From Thermoplasmatota archaeon (lineage in GTDB: Archaea > Thermoplasmatota > JAKEGO01): DNA of 64,000 nucleotides. Shown here piece by piece: positions 27,059 to 35,379 of the stretch (positions are counted from its first letter, which is position 1; the number at the start of each line of letters is the position of its first letter). Made by a program: the position numbers and the translations under genes. The stretch covers positions 1-64,000 of the forward strand of contig JANQNK010000018.1 in NCBI GenBank assembly GCA_028279595.1. Reading direction: 5' to 3'. The notes beneath the pieces are model-generated. The model was given only the letters and a program-made list of their open reading frames with translations, had not been told where the DNA came from and did no database searches.

Positions 27059-27078
27059 CTATATAAAATATATAAAGG
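27059..27078 (+). promoter_or_regulatory. Second TATA-like tract at the tbp start site
   Basis: CTATATAAAATATATAAAGG overlaps the predicted transcription start and leader of tbp. It is a better TATA match than most promoters here but leaves under 30 bases to the start codon. It could be a second promoter, or a site where TBP occupies its own start region. Confidence 0.45.
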
Positions 27079-27086
27079 TGGTTTGA

Positions 27087-27650
27087 ATGAGGAGCATACC
27101 AGAGATCAAGATCCAGAACATCGTCGCTTCGACGAGACTGGCGGACAAGCTCGACCTGGACGCGATCGGTCTCCTGCTCGAGGGTGCCGAGTACGAGCCC
27201 GAACAGTTCCCAGGCCTGATCTACAGGATGAAGGACCCGAAGGCGGCCATCCTGCTCTTCAGGAGCGGAAAGGCGAACTGCGCCGGCGGAAGGGACCTGG
27301 AGAGTGTACAGCGCTGCATCGGCCAGGTACAGGAACAGCTTACCAACGCTGGTATCGAGGTCTACCCGAAGGACGATGTCGAGATTAACATCCAGAACAT
27401 CGTTGCGGTCACCGACCTTGGTCGGAACCTCAACCTCAATTCCATCGCGATCACCCTCGGCCTCGAGAAGGTCGAGTACGAGCCCGAGCAGTTCCCGGGC
27501 CTCGTCTTCCGGATGGACGACCCGAAGGTCGCTCTGCTGATCTTCGATAGCGGAAAGGTCGTCTGCGCCGGAGCGAAGAAGGTCGAGGAGCTGGAAGAGG
27601 CCATCAGGAAGCTCATCGAGGAGCTGACCAACGCCGGCTACCTTCCGTGA
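27087..27650 (+). CDS. tbp: TATA-binding protein
   Basis: 187 aa made of the two direct repeats of the saddle fold: IKIQNIVASTRL with YEPEQFPGLIYRM, and INIQNIVAVTDL with YEPEQFPGLVFRM. It binds TATA boxes and recruits TFB and RNA polymerase. The short tail (ELTNAGYLP) lacks the acidic extension of some archaeal TBPs. AAGGTGG precedes the ATG. The gene overlaps the end of the convergent RuvC-like gene by 13 bases. Confidence 0.97.
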   Translation: MRSIPEIKIQNIVASTRLADKLDLDAIGLLLEGAEYEPEQFPGLIYRMKDPKAAILLFRSGKANCAGGRDLESVQRCIGQVQEQLTNAGIEVYPKDDVEINIQNIVAVTDLGRNLNLNSIAITLGLEKVEYEPEQFPGLVFRMDDPKVALLIFDSGKVVCAGAKKVEELEEAIRKLIEELTNAGYLP

Positions 27651-28255
27651 GACGGGTTCACAGACCGTATCACAGGGCTGTAACGAGCTATATGGATAGC
27701 AGCGCGTATGTCGGGGTCGACGCCCTTCTTGGTCGTGCCGCCCTCGTCCACTATCTGCACGGGGACCTCTTCATCCAGAAGGATATCGATGGCCTGGTCC
27801 CTCTCGGCCGGAGAGCCGTTGCCGATACGCGCGGAGATGGGACCCTTGTGCCACCGTCGGATGTCCCGGACGACCGTCCTGAGGGCGTCGGTACGTGTCA
27901 GATGATAGGTATGGATGAGATATCCGTCCGCCAGAACCGCGACGCCGGGATACAAGCCCGGATCGATCCCGACGATGACGTTCTTGATGCCCCCGCGCAG
28001 GTGTCCTATAGCACCGTCGATGGCAGACTGGATCTCGGATATCGGGGCAGTGGCATCGCGGGGATACCTGGCAACGTGGACCGTGGGAACCCATGCGACC
28101 GGCCTCTCGCCCTCGGCCACGATGACGACGCCGATGCTGATGGGTATCTCCGATCCCGGGTCAAGGGATATGAACGGAAGTTCGCGGGCCCTCAGGGCGG
28201 CTATGAGGTCGTGATAGACCGTGAAGTCCTCGGTCATGATACCAATGGCCTTCAT
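27638..28255 (-). CDS. RuvC/YqgF-like RNase H-fold protein
   Basis: 205 aa. The central VIVGIDPGLYPGVAVLADG segment is the first catalytic strand of RNase H-fold resolvases (GIDPGxxxG), and the C-terminal DEGGTTKKGVDPDIRAAIHIARY looks like the last acidic helix of RuvC/YqgF relatives. The N-terminal 90 residues (AIGIMTEDFTVYHDLIAALRARELPF) form a separate small alpha/beta domain. By family it would be a nuclease acting on branched DNA or RNA, but that is inference. It runs convergent to tbp with a 13-base overlap. Confidence 0.6.
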   Translation of the reverse strand: MKAIGIMTEDFTVYHDLIAALRARELPFISLDPGSEIPISIGVVIVAEGERPVAWVPTVHVARYPRDATAPISEIQSAIDGAIGHLRGGIKNVIVGIDPGLYPGVAVLADGYLIHTYHLTRTDALRTVVRDIRRWHKGPISARIGNGSPAERDQAIDILLDEEVPVQIVDEGGTTKKGVDPDIRAAIHIARYSPVIRSVNPSHGR

Positions 28256-28348
28256 CCGTCACCTGGATGGTCCGCTGGGATAATAATGTTAATGATGGCG
28301 GGGCGGTTCCAATCGTAGGTTTTAAGTAAGCGGGCTCGATGGGGACCC

Positions 28349-28711
28349 ATGGACGACCTGTACATCAGCAGCGTCGACGAGGTCAGCGTCAATGACGTCG
28401 AGATGGACGGAGCGGTCAACGTGAAGATCCAATGGCTTGTCTCCAAGGAGATGGGACCGAACTTCGCGCTACGCAGGTTCATCCTCGGCCCGGGCGGACA
28501 GACGCCGTACCATTCCCACGGATGGGAGCACGAGGTCTTCGTCCTCAAGGGACATGGGACCCTCGTCACGGGCGAGGAGAGGGACGAGACGCCCATCAGC
28601 TACGGAAGCGTCTCGTACGTACCAGGATGCTCGATGCACCAGTTCAGGAACTCCGGCGAGGGCGACCTCGAGTTCCTTTGCATCGTACCGGTCGAGGAGA
28701 ACGATTGCTGA
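28349..28711 (+). CDS. Cupin-domain protein
   Basis: 120 aa forming one conserved cupin barrel. Motif 1 is GGQTPYHSHGWEHEVFVLKGHG with three His and a Glu as metal ligands; motif 2 is YVPGCSMHQFRNSGEGDLEFL. Small single-domain cupins bind a divalent metal and serve as isomerases, dioxygenases or ligand sensors; the role here is open. The rpoL start lies 12 bases after its stop codon, so the genes are probably co-transcribed. Confidence 0.88.
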   Translation: MDDLYISSVDEVSVNDVEMDGAVNVKIQWLVSKEMGPNFALRRFILGPGGQTPYHSHGWEHEVFVLKGHGTLVTGEERDETPISYGSVSYVPGCSMHQFRNSGEGDLEFLCIVPVEENDC

Positions 28712-28723
28712 GGAGGGAAACGT

Positions 28724-29002
28724 ATGGATATCAACCTCATCGAGAAGGACAAGAAGTCGATGGAGATAGAGATCGTAGGAGAGGACGCAACGCTCCTCAA
28801 CCCGCTCCTCGAGGCACTGCTGGCAGATCCCAAGGTCGAGTTCGCGACCTACAGGAAGGAGCACCCGATCATGGGGAACCACAACCTCACCATCAGGGTC
28901 AAGGACGGCAAGCCCCAGACAGCGCTCAAGAGGGCTGCAAAGACTGTCGAGAAGGAGTTCCAGGAGGCCCAGGAGCTCCTCGAGAAGATGCTCAATGCAT
29001 GA
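28724..29002 (+). CDS. rpoL: DNA-directed RNA polymerase subunit L (Rpo11)
   Basis: 92 aa matching archaeal RpoL: it ends with a long helix (PQTALKRAAKTVEKEFQEAQELL) after the HPIMGNHNLTIRVKDG dimerisation segment. With RpoD it forms the assembly platform of RNA polymerase, as the alpha dimer does in bacteria. Its stop overlaps the start of truD by eight bases. Confidence 0.93.
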   Translation: MDINLIEKDKKSMEIEIVGEDATLLNPLLEALLADPKVEFATYRKEHPIMGNHNLTIRVKDGKPQTALKRAAKTVEKEFQEAQELLEKMLNA

Positions 29003-30245
29003 GTCGGAGTTCGGGATCGGGTCGTTCCTGACATTGACGCCGGGCATCGGAGGACGGCTCAGGGTCGAATATTCGGATTTCTACGTCAGCGAGATAGCCG
29101 GCCTCAGAGGATCTGCGGGCGGAAATTACCTGGTAGCAAGGATCAGGGCCGAGAACTGGGAGACTAACAGGCTCGTCACCGCGATGGCGAGGGACCTTGG
29201 GATATCCAGTCACAGGATCTCCTTCGCAGGGACCAAGGACAAGCGTGCGATCACCGAGCGCTTCTTCTCGTTCAAGGACATGGACTCGCTCGAGCTGACC
29301 CTCCCGCGCGTCGAGGTGCTTTCCCAGGAGAAGTGGTCGAACTCCGTCAGGATGGGGGACCTCGTCGGGAACAGGTTCGAAATAAAGGTCAGCGAATACG
29401 ACGAGAAGGTCCTGGAGAGTGCGGTCGAGACCGGTGAGACCCTCGATAGGACCGGTTTCCCCAACTACTTCGGCGTCCAGCGCTTCGGCGCGCTCCGCGG
29501 GAACACCCACATCATAGGCAGAAGGATCATCGAGGGTGACCTGAAGGGCGCGATCGACGTCTTCCTCGGAAGTCCCGTCGAGGCCGAGGACCCGGCGGTG
29601 CGCGAGGCGAGATCGTCATACGACTCGGGCAATGCACCTGAAGATGTCGCCACCCTCTTTCCGAGGGGGATGATGCTGGAGAGGAACGTCCTCGAGAGCC
29701 TGTCCAAGCATCCGGACGACATGGTCCGCGCCGTCAGGACCTTCCCGCGGAACCTCCAGCTGATGTTCGTCCATGCCTACCAGTCATACATCTTCAACCT
29801 CTACCTCGACAGACGCCTGTCGGACGGTATCATCGGACCGCAGACCGGCGACCTTGTGGCCGAAAGGGACACCAACGGGATTGCACGAATAGCCCGCCCG
29901 CACGAGGTTTCCGACCGGAACCTGGCCAAGATAGGAAAGAGATGTGAAAGTGGCAAGGCGGTCGTCCTCGGACCGGTTCCGGGAACGGCAACAGAACTAC
30001 CCGACGGCATCTCATCGGACATCCTCTCGGGGATAATGTCGGACGAGGGAATGGGACCCGCCGATTTCAACATACCCGAGATACCCTACCTATCGACGAC
30101 GGGCACTCTCAGACCACTGTTAGCCCCGCTGATGGAGTACGAATACAGAAAGGACGCCGTCTTCGCCTTCAGATTGCCCCCTGGGACCTATGCTACGTCG
30201 GCAATGAGGGAGTTCATGAAGGTGAGAGAAGCGCTCAGGTACTGA
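28995..30245 (+). CDS. truD: tRNA pseudouridine(13) synthase TruD
   Basis: 416 aa. The TruD signatures are present: the catalytic Asp in FAGTKDKRAITERFF near residue 80, GNRFEIKVSEYDE, and NYFGVQRFGALRGNTHIIGR near residue 156. The archaeal TRUD insertion domain lies in the second half, and the protein ends LPPGTYATSAMREFMKV. It isomerises uridine 13 in tRNA. It is translationally coupled to rpoL. Confidence 0.95.
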   Translation: MHESEFGIGSFLTLTPGIGGRLRVEYSDFYVSEIAGLRGSAGGNYLVARIRAENWETNRLVTAMARDLGISSHRISFAGTKDKRAITERFFSFKDMDSLELTLPRVEVLSQEKWSNSVRMGDLVGNRFEIKVSEYDEKVLESAVETGETLDRTGFPNYFGVQRFGALRGNTHIIGRRIIEGDLKGAIDVFLGSPVEAEDPAVREARSSYDSGNAPEDVATLFPRGMMLERNVLESLSKHPDDMVRAVRTFPRNLQLMFVHAYQSYIFNLYLDRRLSDGIIGPQTGDLVAERDTNGIARIARPHEVSDRNLAKIGKRCESGKAVVLGPVPGTATELPDGISSDILSGIMSDEGMGPADFNIPEIPYLSTTGTLRPLLAPLMEYEYRKDAVFAFRLPPGTYATSAMREFMKVREALRY

Positions 30246-30246
30246 A

Positions 30247-31017
30247 TCATTCTATCTCGAACTTGGTCTTCACGTCCGTGACCCTCTGCTTCCTCTCCTC
30301 TATCAGCTTGAGGATCTCGTCGCTGTGCTCGAGCAGTGGCTGGATCCTGCTCATGAGGAGCTCCTCCCTCGAGAACTCGGTGAGGTTCCTGAGGCCCATC
30401 TTGACATGATCGGACCCGCCCTCGGCCACGGCCGCCATGTGGCCCGGGTAGAGCCCGTCCACGTCGAGTTTCGAAAGGAGCTCGATCGATGCCACCAGCT
30501 GGTCGTAGTTCCCGGTGGGGAGGTCCCATCGGCCCACGCCTCCGTTGGTGAAGACCGTATCTCCCGAAAGAAGTATCCTGTGCTCGATATCGTAGAGGGA
30601 TATCCCACCCACGGTGTGTCCGGGTGTGTGCAGTACCATGAAGTTGTAGAACCCAGTGGAGAGCTCCTGGCCCTCATCGAGCAGTGTTACGTCGACGCGC
30701 TCCTGGTCGTCATCGAAGTTCCGGGCTCCCGTGCTGACGGAATCCCCGATCCTGACCGCGTTCGCGTCCTCCCTGTGGACGTAGACCTCGGCACCGGACC
30801 TCTTCGCAAGCTCGGCGGCGCCTCCGGTGTGATCGTAGTGTCTGTGAGTGAGGATGATGCTGCCGATGTCCGTGATAGGAACGATCTCCTCGATGTCCTC
30901 CACGTTCCTGCGGAGATGGTACCGGGTACCCGTATCGACAAGTATTGGATCGTCATCCTCGACGAGGAAGATGTTGGAATCGTATCCCATTCCGCCGAGG
31001 ACGTGGATCTTGGCCAT
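30247..31017 (-). CDS. MBL-fold hydrolase (glyoxalase II-like)
   Basis: About 256 aa with the HxHxDH motif as HRHYDHTGG near residue 80, HTPGHTVGGISLY near residue 130, the bridging Asp in LLSGDTVF and the last His in GLYPGHMAAV. The ending is helical and charged (ERKQRVTDVKTKFEIE). This is a binuclear zinc hydrolase for thioesters or similar substrates; which one is unclear. The ATG at 31017 matches homologues (MAKIHVLGG); a GTG at 31041 would overlap the FKBP stop. Confidence 0.85.
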   Translation of the reverse strand: MAKIHVLGGMGYDSNIFLVEDDDPILVDTGTRYHLRRNVEDIEEIVPITDIGSIILTHRHYDHTGGAAELAKRSGAEVYVHREDANAVRIGDSVSTGARNFDDDQERVDVTLLDEGQELSTGFYNFMVLHTPGHTVGGISLYDIEHRILLSGDTVFTNGGVGRWDLPTGNYDQLVASIELLSKLDVDGLYPGHMAAVAEGGSDHVKMGLRNLTEFSREELLMSRIQPLLEHSDEILKLIEERKQRVTDVKTKFEIE

Positions 31018-31037
31018 CGGTAAGCACCGTGCCGGGA

Positions 31038-31850
31038 TCACTCCTCGTCAGAGGACTCCTCTTCGGGTTCCTCGGCCGGTCCGTCCTCGGGCTCCTCTTC
31101 CGAGGCCTCCTCGGCGGTCTCTTCCGGGGTCTGCTCCTCGGACGGCTCCTCCGGGGTCTCCTCTCCAGCCTCCTCGGCTCCCTCTTCCATCTCGGCCTGC
31201 GGCTCGTACTCCTCGATGATGAGGACCTTCGAGAGACCGAGGCGGTCGAGCAGTTCCCTCTGGACGCTGAACTTGGCGAACTGCCAGTGTGAATCGTACT
31301 TCGCGGTCGCCGGCACCGTCAGACTGACCTGGTCGTCGCCGATGTCAACGCCGAACTGGTCGCTCATCTGGTAGTAGATGTCGATTATCCCGGTGACCTG
31401 GTCGGCGACCTCCTCGGCCACCCTGACGACGGTGAACTTGTAGTGTAGGCTCTCTCCTGCGCGCGGATGGTTGAAATCGATCCACGCACGGCTTCCGGAG
31501 CGTCTTATGATGCGGCCCTCGCGGTCCTTCATCTTGACGACGCCCTCCTCCTCCATGTCGACGCCCATGCGCCTGAGCTTCGGTATCGGGTAGATCTCGA
31601 TGAGCTTCGGGTCCCTCTCTCCGTAGGCCTTCTCCGGCGGTATCTCCACCTCGGTCTCGACACCTTCCTTGGCTCCCTTGATGGCCTCCATGAGACCCGG
31701 GAGTATCCCCTCGGACCCCACTATGAGCGGCATCGGTCCGGGCCGGGCTTCCAGCCCAAGCTCCTCGGCGCGCTCTGCGCTAGTGGTCTCCAGGACCTCG
31801 CCTTCGACCTCGACCTCGTAGTCTATCCAAACGATCTGATCGTCATCCAT
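31038..31850 (-). CDS. FKBP-type peptidyl-prolyl isomerase (SlyD-like) with acidic tail
   Basis: 270 aa. Residues 1-90 begin an FKBP domain (VWIDYEVEVEGEVLETT, PLIVGSEGILPGLMEAIKGAKEG, PPEKAYGERDP), interrupted by the insert-in-flap chaperone domain and completed by DFNHPRAGESLHYKFTVVRV. A further alpha/beta domain follows (about 155-215), and the last 55 residues are almost all Glu, Pro, Ala and Ser. The enzyme catalyses prolyl isomerisation and acts as a folding helper. It lies 11 bases after the signal peptidase gene, in one leftward cluster with it. Confidence 0.92.
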   Translation of the reverse strand: MDDDQIVWIDYEVEVEGEVLETTSAERAEELGLEARPGPMPLIVGSEGILPGLMEAIKGAKEGVETEVEIPPEKAYGERDPKLIEIYPIPKLRRMGVDMEEEGVVKMKDREGRIIRRSGSRAWIDFNHPRAGESLHYKFTVVRVAEEVADQVTGIIDIYYQMSDQFGVDIGDDQVSLTVPATAKYDSHWQFAKFSVQRELLDRLGLSKVLIIEEYEPQAEMEEGAEEAGEETPEEPSEEQTPEETAEEASEEEPEDGPAEEPEEESSDEE

Positions 31851-31861
31851 TCAGGCTCCCC

Positions 31862-32755
31862 CTATTTCCTCTTGATCCCCAGCATTTTCATCAGCTGGTT
31901 GTACTTCACCGTAATATAGCTTTCGCCTTCATCCCGTTCGGCCATGTAATCCCATAGTATCGGTACGACGACAAGCACGAGTATCGATATCGAGAGGCCG
32001 GTGACACTCGTCTGGGGGGCTTCGCCCTCCAGCGTGTCCGTCGCCCAGAGCTTGATGAGTCCGAACCATGGGATCTCGCCACGTGCGACCCCCTCGATCC
32101 AATCGACCTTTATGGGCTGTCGGCAGATGGGGTACTGCTCGTTCTGATCGGCAACGGGATTATCGCTGTTATCGAAGTTGTTGTCCCCCTTCGTGATGAA
32201 TCCCGAATGCTTTGCCATTGCGGGAGAGTAGTGGCCGAGACCGTACTCCTCGAGCTCGTCCGTGATCTCGGAGAGGGCGTAGATGTCAAGGGATGGGATA
32301 TCGAAGGTCCAGGCATCGGGATCGGACTTGTTCACGTCTATCCAGAGCATCGCCCTGTGTATGACTGGTGTGACATCGTTCCGACCATATGGACGGTACA
32401 CGATCACATCACCGTAGTCGGAGTAGGTCTCGTACCCCTCCTTCTCGCCCTCCACGAAGCTCTTGACATCGCTTCGAGAATCGACGCTCTTCACGACGAC
32501 GATGTCGCCCGTGTCGATCACTCCGAATGAGCTGTCGTCCGAGTGCATCATGCTCCCTGATTCGACAACCACGACGGGAGGCCAGGTTCCGGCGTAGATC
32601 CAGAGTCCGCCGAGGATGAAGACCATGATGAGTCCCGCGACTGCGAGGTCCCTGAGTATCTTGAAGGTCTCCGAATCCTTCGAGAGGTACTTCTCCCTGA
32701 AGGTCGGCTCCTCCTCGACCTCTGTCTTCCTCTTCTTCCTGACCACCTTGCCCAT
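31862..32755 (-). CDS. Signal peptidase I, archaeal type
   Basis: 297 aa. A charged cytoplasmic start is followed by a membrane helix (LAVAGLIMVFILGGLWIYAG), the catalytic serine motif VVESGSMMH, the GDIVVVKSV strand and the VIHRAMLW motif, whose His replaces the bacterial Lys. A C-terminal membrane helix (GLSISILVLVVVPILWDYM) gives two anchors. It removes signal peptides from exported proteins, of which this window has many. A TATA tract at about 32775-32786 suggests a leaderless start. Confidence 0.93.
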   Translation of the reverse strand: MGKVVRKKRKTEVEEEPTFREKYLSKDSETFKILRDLAVAGLIMVFILGGLWIYAGTWPPVVVVESGSMMHSDDSSFGVIDTGDIVVVKSVDSRSDVKSFVEGEKEGYETYSDYGDVIVYRPYGRNDVTPVIHRAMLWIDVNKSDPDAWTFDIPSLDIYALSEITDELEEYGLGHYSPAMAKHSGFITKGDNNFDNSDNPVADQNEQYPICRQPIKVDWIEGVARGEIPWFGLIKLWATDTLEGEAPQTSVTGLSISILVLVVVPILWDYMAERDEGESYITVKYNQLMKMLGIKRK

Positions 32756-32791
32756 TACGCGCCGGATTCGGCGTACAATATTTAAGTGTTG

Positions 32792-32838
32792 GGCTACGCA
32801 CCAGGCCTTCGGGATGGTAGCCAGGCATCGACGGATGC
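32792..32838. other. Two adjacent hairpins upstream of the signal peptidase gene
   Basis: GGCTAC (32792-32797) pairs with GTAGCC (32817-32822), and GCATC (32825-32829) with GATGC (32834-32838) around a GACG loop. They lie in the 200-base divergent gap 32756-32956, upstream of the TATA box. This may be a small RNA or chance; no homology is recognised, and I see nothing else in the gap apart from promoters. Confidence 0.25.
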
Positions 32839-32986
32839 GTCGACCATGAAAGATAGGGTGGATTGATGGGTCAGATCACGGGGGGTCGGATCTAGAGAAC
32901 ATCGACGGATCATCGGGTGATAACCAGCGTCCTGCGGTATTGACCACGCTCCCCTTATGAGGCCCCATGTCCATAGTTACTTAGTG

Positions 32987-33316
32987 ATGGCCGTGAAGGA
33001 CGGTTCCAAGACCCCCCGTAAGAGACCCCAGCCGCCCCATCAGGGAAGCGACCTCTACTTCGAGAACGAGACGCAGCGCCTCATACTCGAACTGATGGAC
33101 CAGGAGGACGGCGAGGTCTTCGTTCCATTCCTCGAGTCGAACCTACAGCAGAAGGCGGGGGATTTCGCCTGCGACCTCTGCAAGCTCCAGTCGGCCGGAC
33201 TTCTCGAGCAGGACCCGAGCGTCGGTCCTGATACCCTCATGTATCCATTCGTCCTCCCGTATTCCCTCACTCCGCTCGGCAGAGCGGTCATGAGGACACT
33301 GGAGGTGCTCCGATGA
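32987..33316 (+). CDS. Small winged-helix protein, first of three relatives
   Basis: About 109 aa. After a basic tail (KTPRKRPQPPHQGS) comes a winged-helix core: RLILELMDQEDGEVFVPFLESNLQQKAGDFACDLCKLQSAGLLEQDP, with a wing region ending YSLTPLGRAVMRTLEVLR. The same plan (helix 1, LE..LQ helix, LxxLxxxGL recognition region, then YxLTxxG) recurs in the next two genes. No effector domain is present, so a small DNA-binding regulator is likely. The start at 32987 fits a leaderless transcript; an ATG at 32957 would add ten residues. Confidence 0.7.
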   Translation: MAVKDGSKTPRKRPQPPHQGSDLYFENETQRLILELMDQEDGEVFVPFLESNLQQKAGDFACDLCKLQSAGLLEQDPSVGPDTLMYPFVLPYSLTPLGRAVMRTLEVLR

Positions 33317-33603
33317 CCCCGATACAGCTCCTAACGAAGGAGCAGATCAAGATACTGAGGGCACTCGCCGAGAGGTCATCGGGTTCCGCGTCCCTGCCCG
33401 CCCTCGAGGTGGCGCTCCAGATGGGTCCCGACGGGCTCGTGCCGGAGCTCGATAGGCTCGAGAGCGAGGGGCTCATCCGTCACGACCCGAAGGTCGATCC
33501 GAGGAACACGCACTTCGCATTCCTTCTGACGTATTTCCTCACGGAACAGGGAAGGAGCCAACTCAGGATGGCCCTCCGGAACGTCGATAAACACAACACC
33601 TGA
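33313..33603 (+). CDS. Small winged-helix protein, second of three relatives
   Basis: 96 aa, overlapping the previous stop codon by four bases (ATGA). Core: QIKILRALAERSSGSASLPALEVALQMGPDGLVPELDRLESEGLIRHDPKVDPRNTHFAFLLTYFLTEQGRSQL. The sequence LIRHDPKVDPRNTHFAFLL parallels LLEQDPSVGPDTLMYPFVL of its neighbour, so the two probably arose by duplication. It may form a heterodimer with the first gene product; that is inference. Confidence 0.7.
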   Translation: MTPIQLLTKEQIKILRALAERSSGSASLPALEVALQMGPDGLVPELDRLESEGLIRHDPKVDPRNTHFAFLLTYFLTEQGRSQLRMALRNVDKHNT

Positions 33604-33687
33604 TCGCGCATTTTCAGCGGGATCTTGGTAATAACCACGACGGCCTTATAAACGTTGAACGCCTAGTGGTACATAGAGCGTGAACCG

Positions 33688-33996
33688 ATGGACGAGGATG
33701 GGATCGTCTCAGGTGGGGAATCGGGACCCGAACTCCAGAGAAGGGTCATGGAGATACTTGCCGAGCGCGAGGACGGCGACCTTGTGCTGCCGCTGCTCGA
33801 GATCGTACTCCAGAGACCGAGGGAGGAACTGGTCCGGAACATCGAGATGCTGGAGCAGGGAGGCTACGTCACCTCAGGACGCGAGGAGAGGGGGCGCCAG
33901 TCGAGGACAATCATGCACCTGGCATTGACCGAGAGGGGCGTCGAGCTCCTTCACCAGGACATCGAGGAGAGGGCGCCGACCGGACCCCAGGCTTGA
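33688..33996 (+). CDS. Small winged-helix protein, third of three relatives
   Basis: 102 aa with its own TATA-like box (TTATAAACG near 33650). Core: LQRRVMEILAEREDGDLVLPLLEIVLQRPREELVRNIEMLEQGGYVTSGREERGRQSRTIMHLALTERGVELL. It shares the LE.xLQ helix and LTxxG ending with the two genes upstream, but the wing is longer and basic. No ligand-binding domain is seen. Confidence 0.7.
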   Translation: MDEDGIVSGGESGPELQRRVMEILAEREDGDLVLPLLEIVLQRPREELVRNIEMLEQGGYVTSGREERGRQSRTIMHLALTERGVELLHQDIEERAPTGPQA

Positions 33997-34062
33997 GACG
34001 AAAAGGTTACGAGGCAGGACGACTGCACAGGGTATTAATACGGAATCGGCCGTCTGTGGACC

Positions 34063-34692
34063 ATGGCGGAACCGGTTCCGAACACCTTCCTAAGGGAGGG
34101 ACGCATCTACACCGTCAACCTCGGCAAGGGCAGCGTCTACGGGGAGAAGGTCCTGAGACGGAGGTCCATGGAATATCGCGAATGGTCCCCGGCGAGGAGC
34201 AAGCTCGCGGAATACCTAGCGTCCGGTGGCAGGTTCCCCCTCAGGGCCGGCAACGATCTGTTGTACCTGGGGGCCGGGAGCGGAACGACGGCCTCTCACA
34301 TCTCGGACATCCTCGCCGATGGCAGTGTACCGTGCGTCGAGTCGGCGCCGATCCCTTTCTTCAGACTGCGCGAGGTCGCCTCCTCGAGGAGTAACATGTC
34401 AGCGATCCTTTCCGATGCCAGGCACCCCGAGCGCTACGCCCCCATGGTCGGGAGCGCCGATGTCATTTACCAGGACATAGCCCAGAAGGACCAGGTCGAT
34501 ATCTTCGTCAGGAACATGGAGCTTTTCAACGCGGAATGGGGTGTCATCATGCTCAAGGTGAGGAGCATATCACACCTGCCGCCCTCGGAGGTCGTCCCTG
34601 GAGAGCTGAGGAAGCTCGAAGCCTATTCCGTCAATGAGACCGACGTTTCCAGAAGACACCCTGACCACCGGGCGTACCTCGTCAGGCGCTAG
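34063..34692 (+). CDS. flpA: Fibrillarin-like rRNA/tRNA 2'-O-methyltransferase
   Basis: 209 aa. The Rossmann methyltransferase core has LLYLGAGSGTTASHISDIL (SAM motif I), VYCVE-like PCVESAP, SDARHPERYAPMVGSADVIYQDIAQKDQ (motif IV with the catalytic Asp region) and GVIMLKVRSI. The N terminus (NTFLREGRIYTVNLGKGSVYGEK) is typical. It is the catalytic subunit of box C/D ribonucleoprotein, guided to RNA targets. Nop5, often adjacent in archaea, is not next to it here. Confidence 0.95.
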   Translation: MAEPVPNTFLREGRIYTVNLGKGSVYGEKVLRRRSMEYREWSPARSKLAEYLASGGRFPLRAGNDLLYLGAGSGTTASHISDILADGSVPCVESAPIPFFRLREVASSRSNMSAILSDARHPERYAPMVGSADVIYQDIAQKDQVDIFVRNMELFNAEWGVIMLKVRSISHLPPSEVVPGELRKLEAYSVNETDVSRRHPDHRAYLVRR

Positions 34693-34752
34693 ACTGCCCG
34701 ACGGGAGTTTCAAGCACAAGTTAATAAACCGGATGAGACGATATCCGTCCGA

Positions 34753-35379
34753 ATGGAGGAACCCCTCAATCTCGTCAAGCTAACGGAGCTCATGCAGATC
34801 GAGCGCCGTTCCAGGGCCCCGATCTCCAGACGGACCGACATCTACTCGGAGGTCGAGGCGGCCATCGGTTCCGGTGACATCCCGATCGAGGATACCACCA
34901 GGGCCAGACAGATCGTCAGGGATATACTTTTCCTTCGAAAACGGAAGATCATGCTGCTCGCGGTGGACGTGTTCAACGGCGGCCAGCCCGAGCTCAAGGG
35001 ACTGACGAAGGATGAGAAGGAACTCCTCTCAAAGGCCGTCGCCCTCCTCAGGGAGAACGACCCCTTCAACGGGTCCCCGTCCGAACCGAAGGCGACGGCA
35101 CCTCCGCCGGTGGAGGAAAGACCTGCGGATCCAGCGCCGGTGCCTGTGGCCGAGCCGGCCCAGGAAGCTCCGGCCGAACCCGTTCCTGAACAAGCGCCTG
35201 TCGAGGCCCCGGACCCGGGCCATGTCATCCTCCGCGCTCTTGAGAAGATCGATTTCGTCAGCCTCGAGAGGACCTACATGGTGGATACCGACGACGTCTT
35301 CACCGTGGACTCCGGGACGGCCGACATCCTGACGAGGGCCGGGAAGGCCGTCCGGGTCGCCTCGGGGGACGCGGAATGA
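34753..35379 (+). CDS. Archaeal GINS subunit (Gins51-like)
   Basis: 208 aa. The helical N-terminal A-domain (residues 1-115: LNLVKLTELMQIERRSRAPISRR, TTRARQIVRDILFLRKRKIM) matches archaeal Gins51, with the conserved RxxKI helix. A Pro/Ala/Glu-rich linker (about 118-158) leads to a short beta B-domain (VSLERTYMVDTDDVFTVDSGTADIL). GINS binds MCM and RecJ/GAN to form the replicative CMG-like helicase. The downstream gene, overlapping by ATGA, is the RecJ-like nuclease, which strongly supports the call. Confidence is moderate because the A-domain is divergent. Confidence 0.75.
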   Translation: MEEPLNLVKLTELMQIERRSRAPISRRTDIYSEVEAAIGSGDIPIEDTTRARQIVRDILFLRKRKIMLLAVDVFNGGQPELKGLTKDEKELLSKAVALLRENDPFNGSPSEPKATAPPPVEERPADPAPVPVAEPAQEAPAEPVPEQAPVEAPDPGHVILRALEKIDFVSLERTYMVDTDDVFTVDSGTADILTRAGKAVRVASGDAE

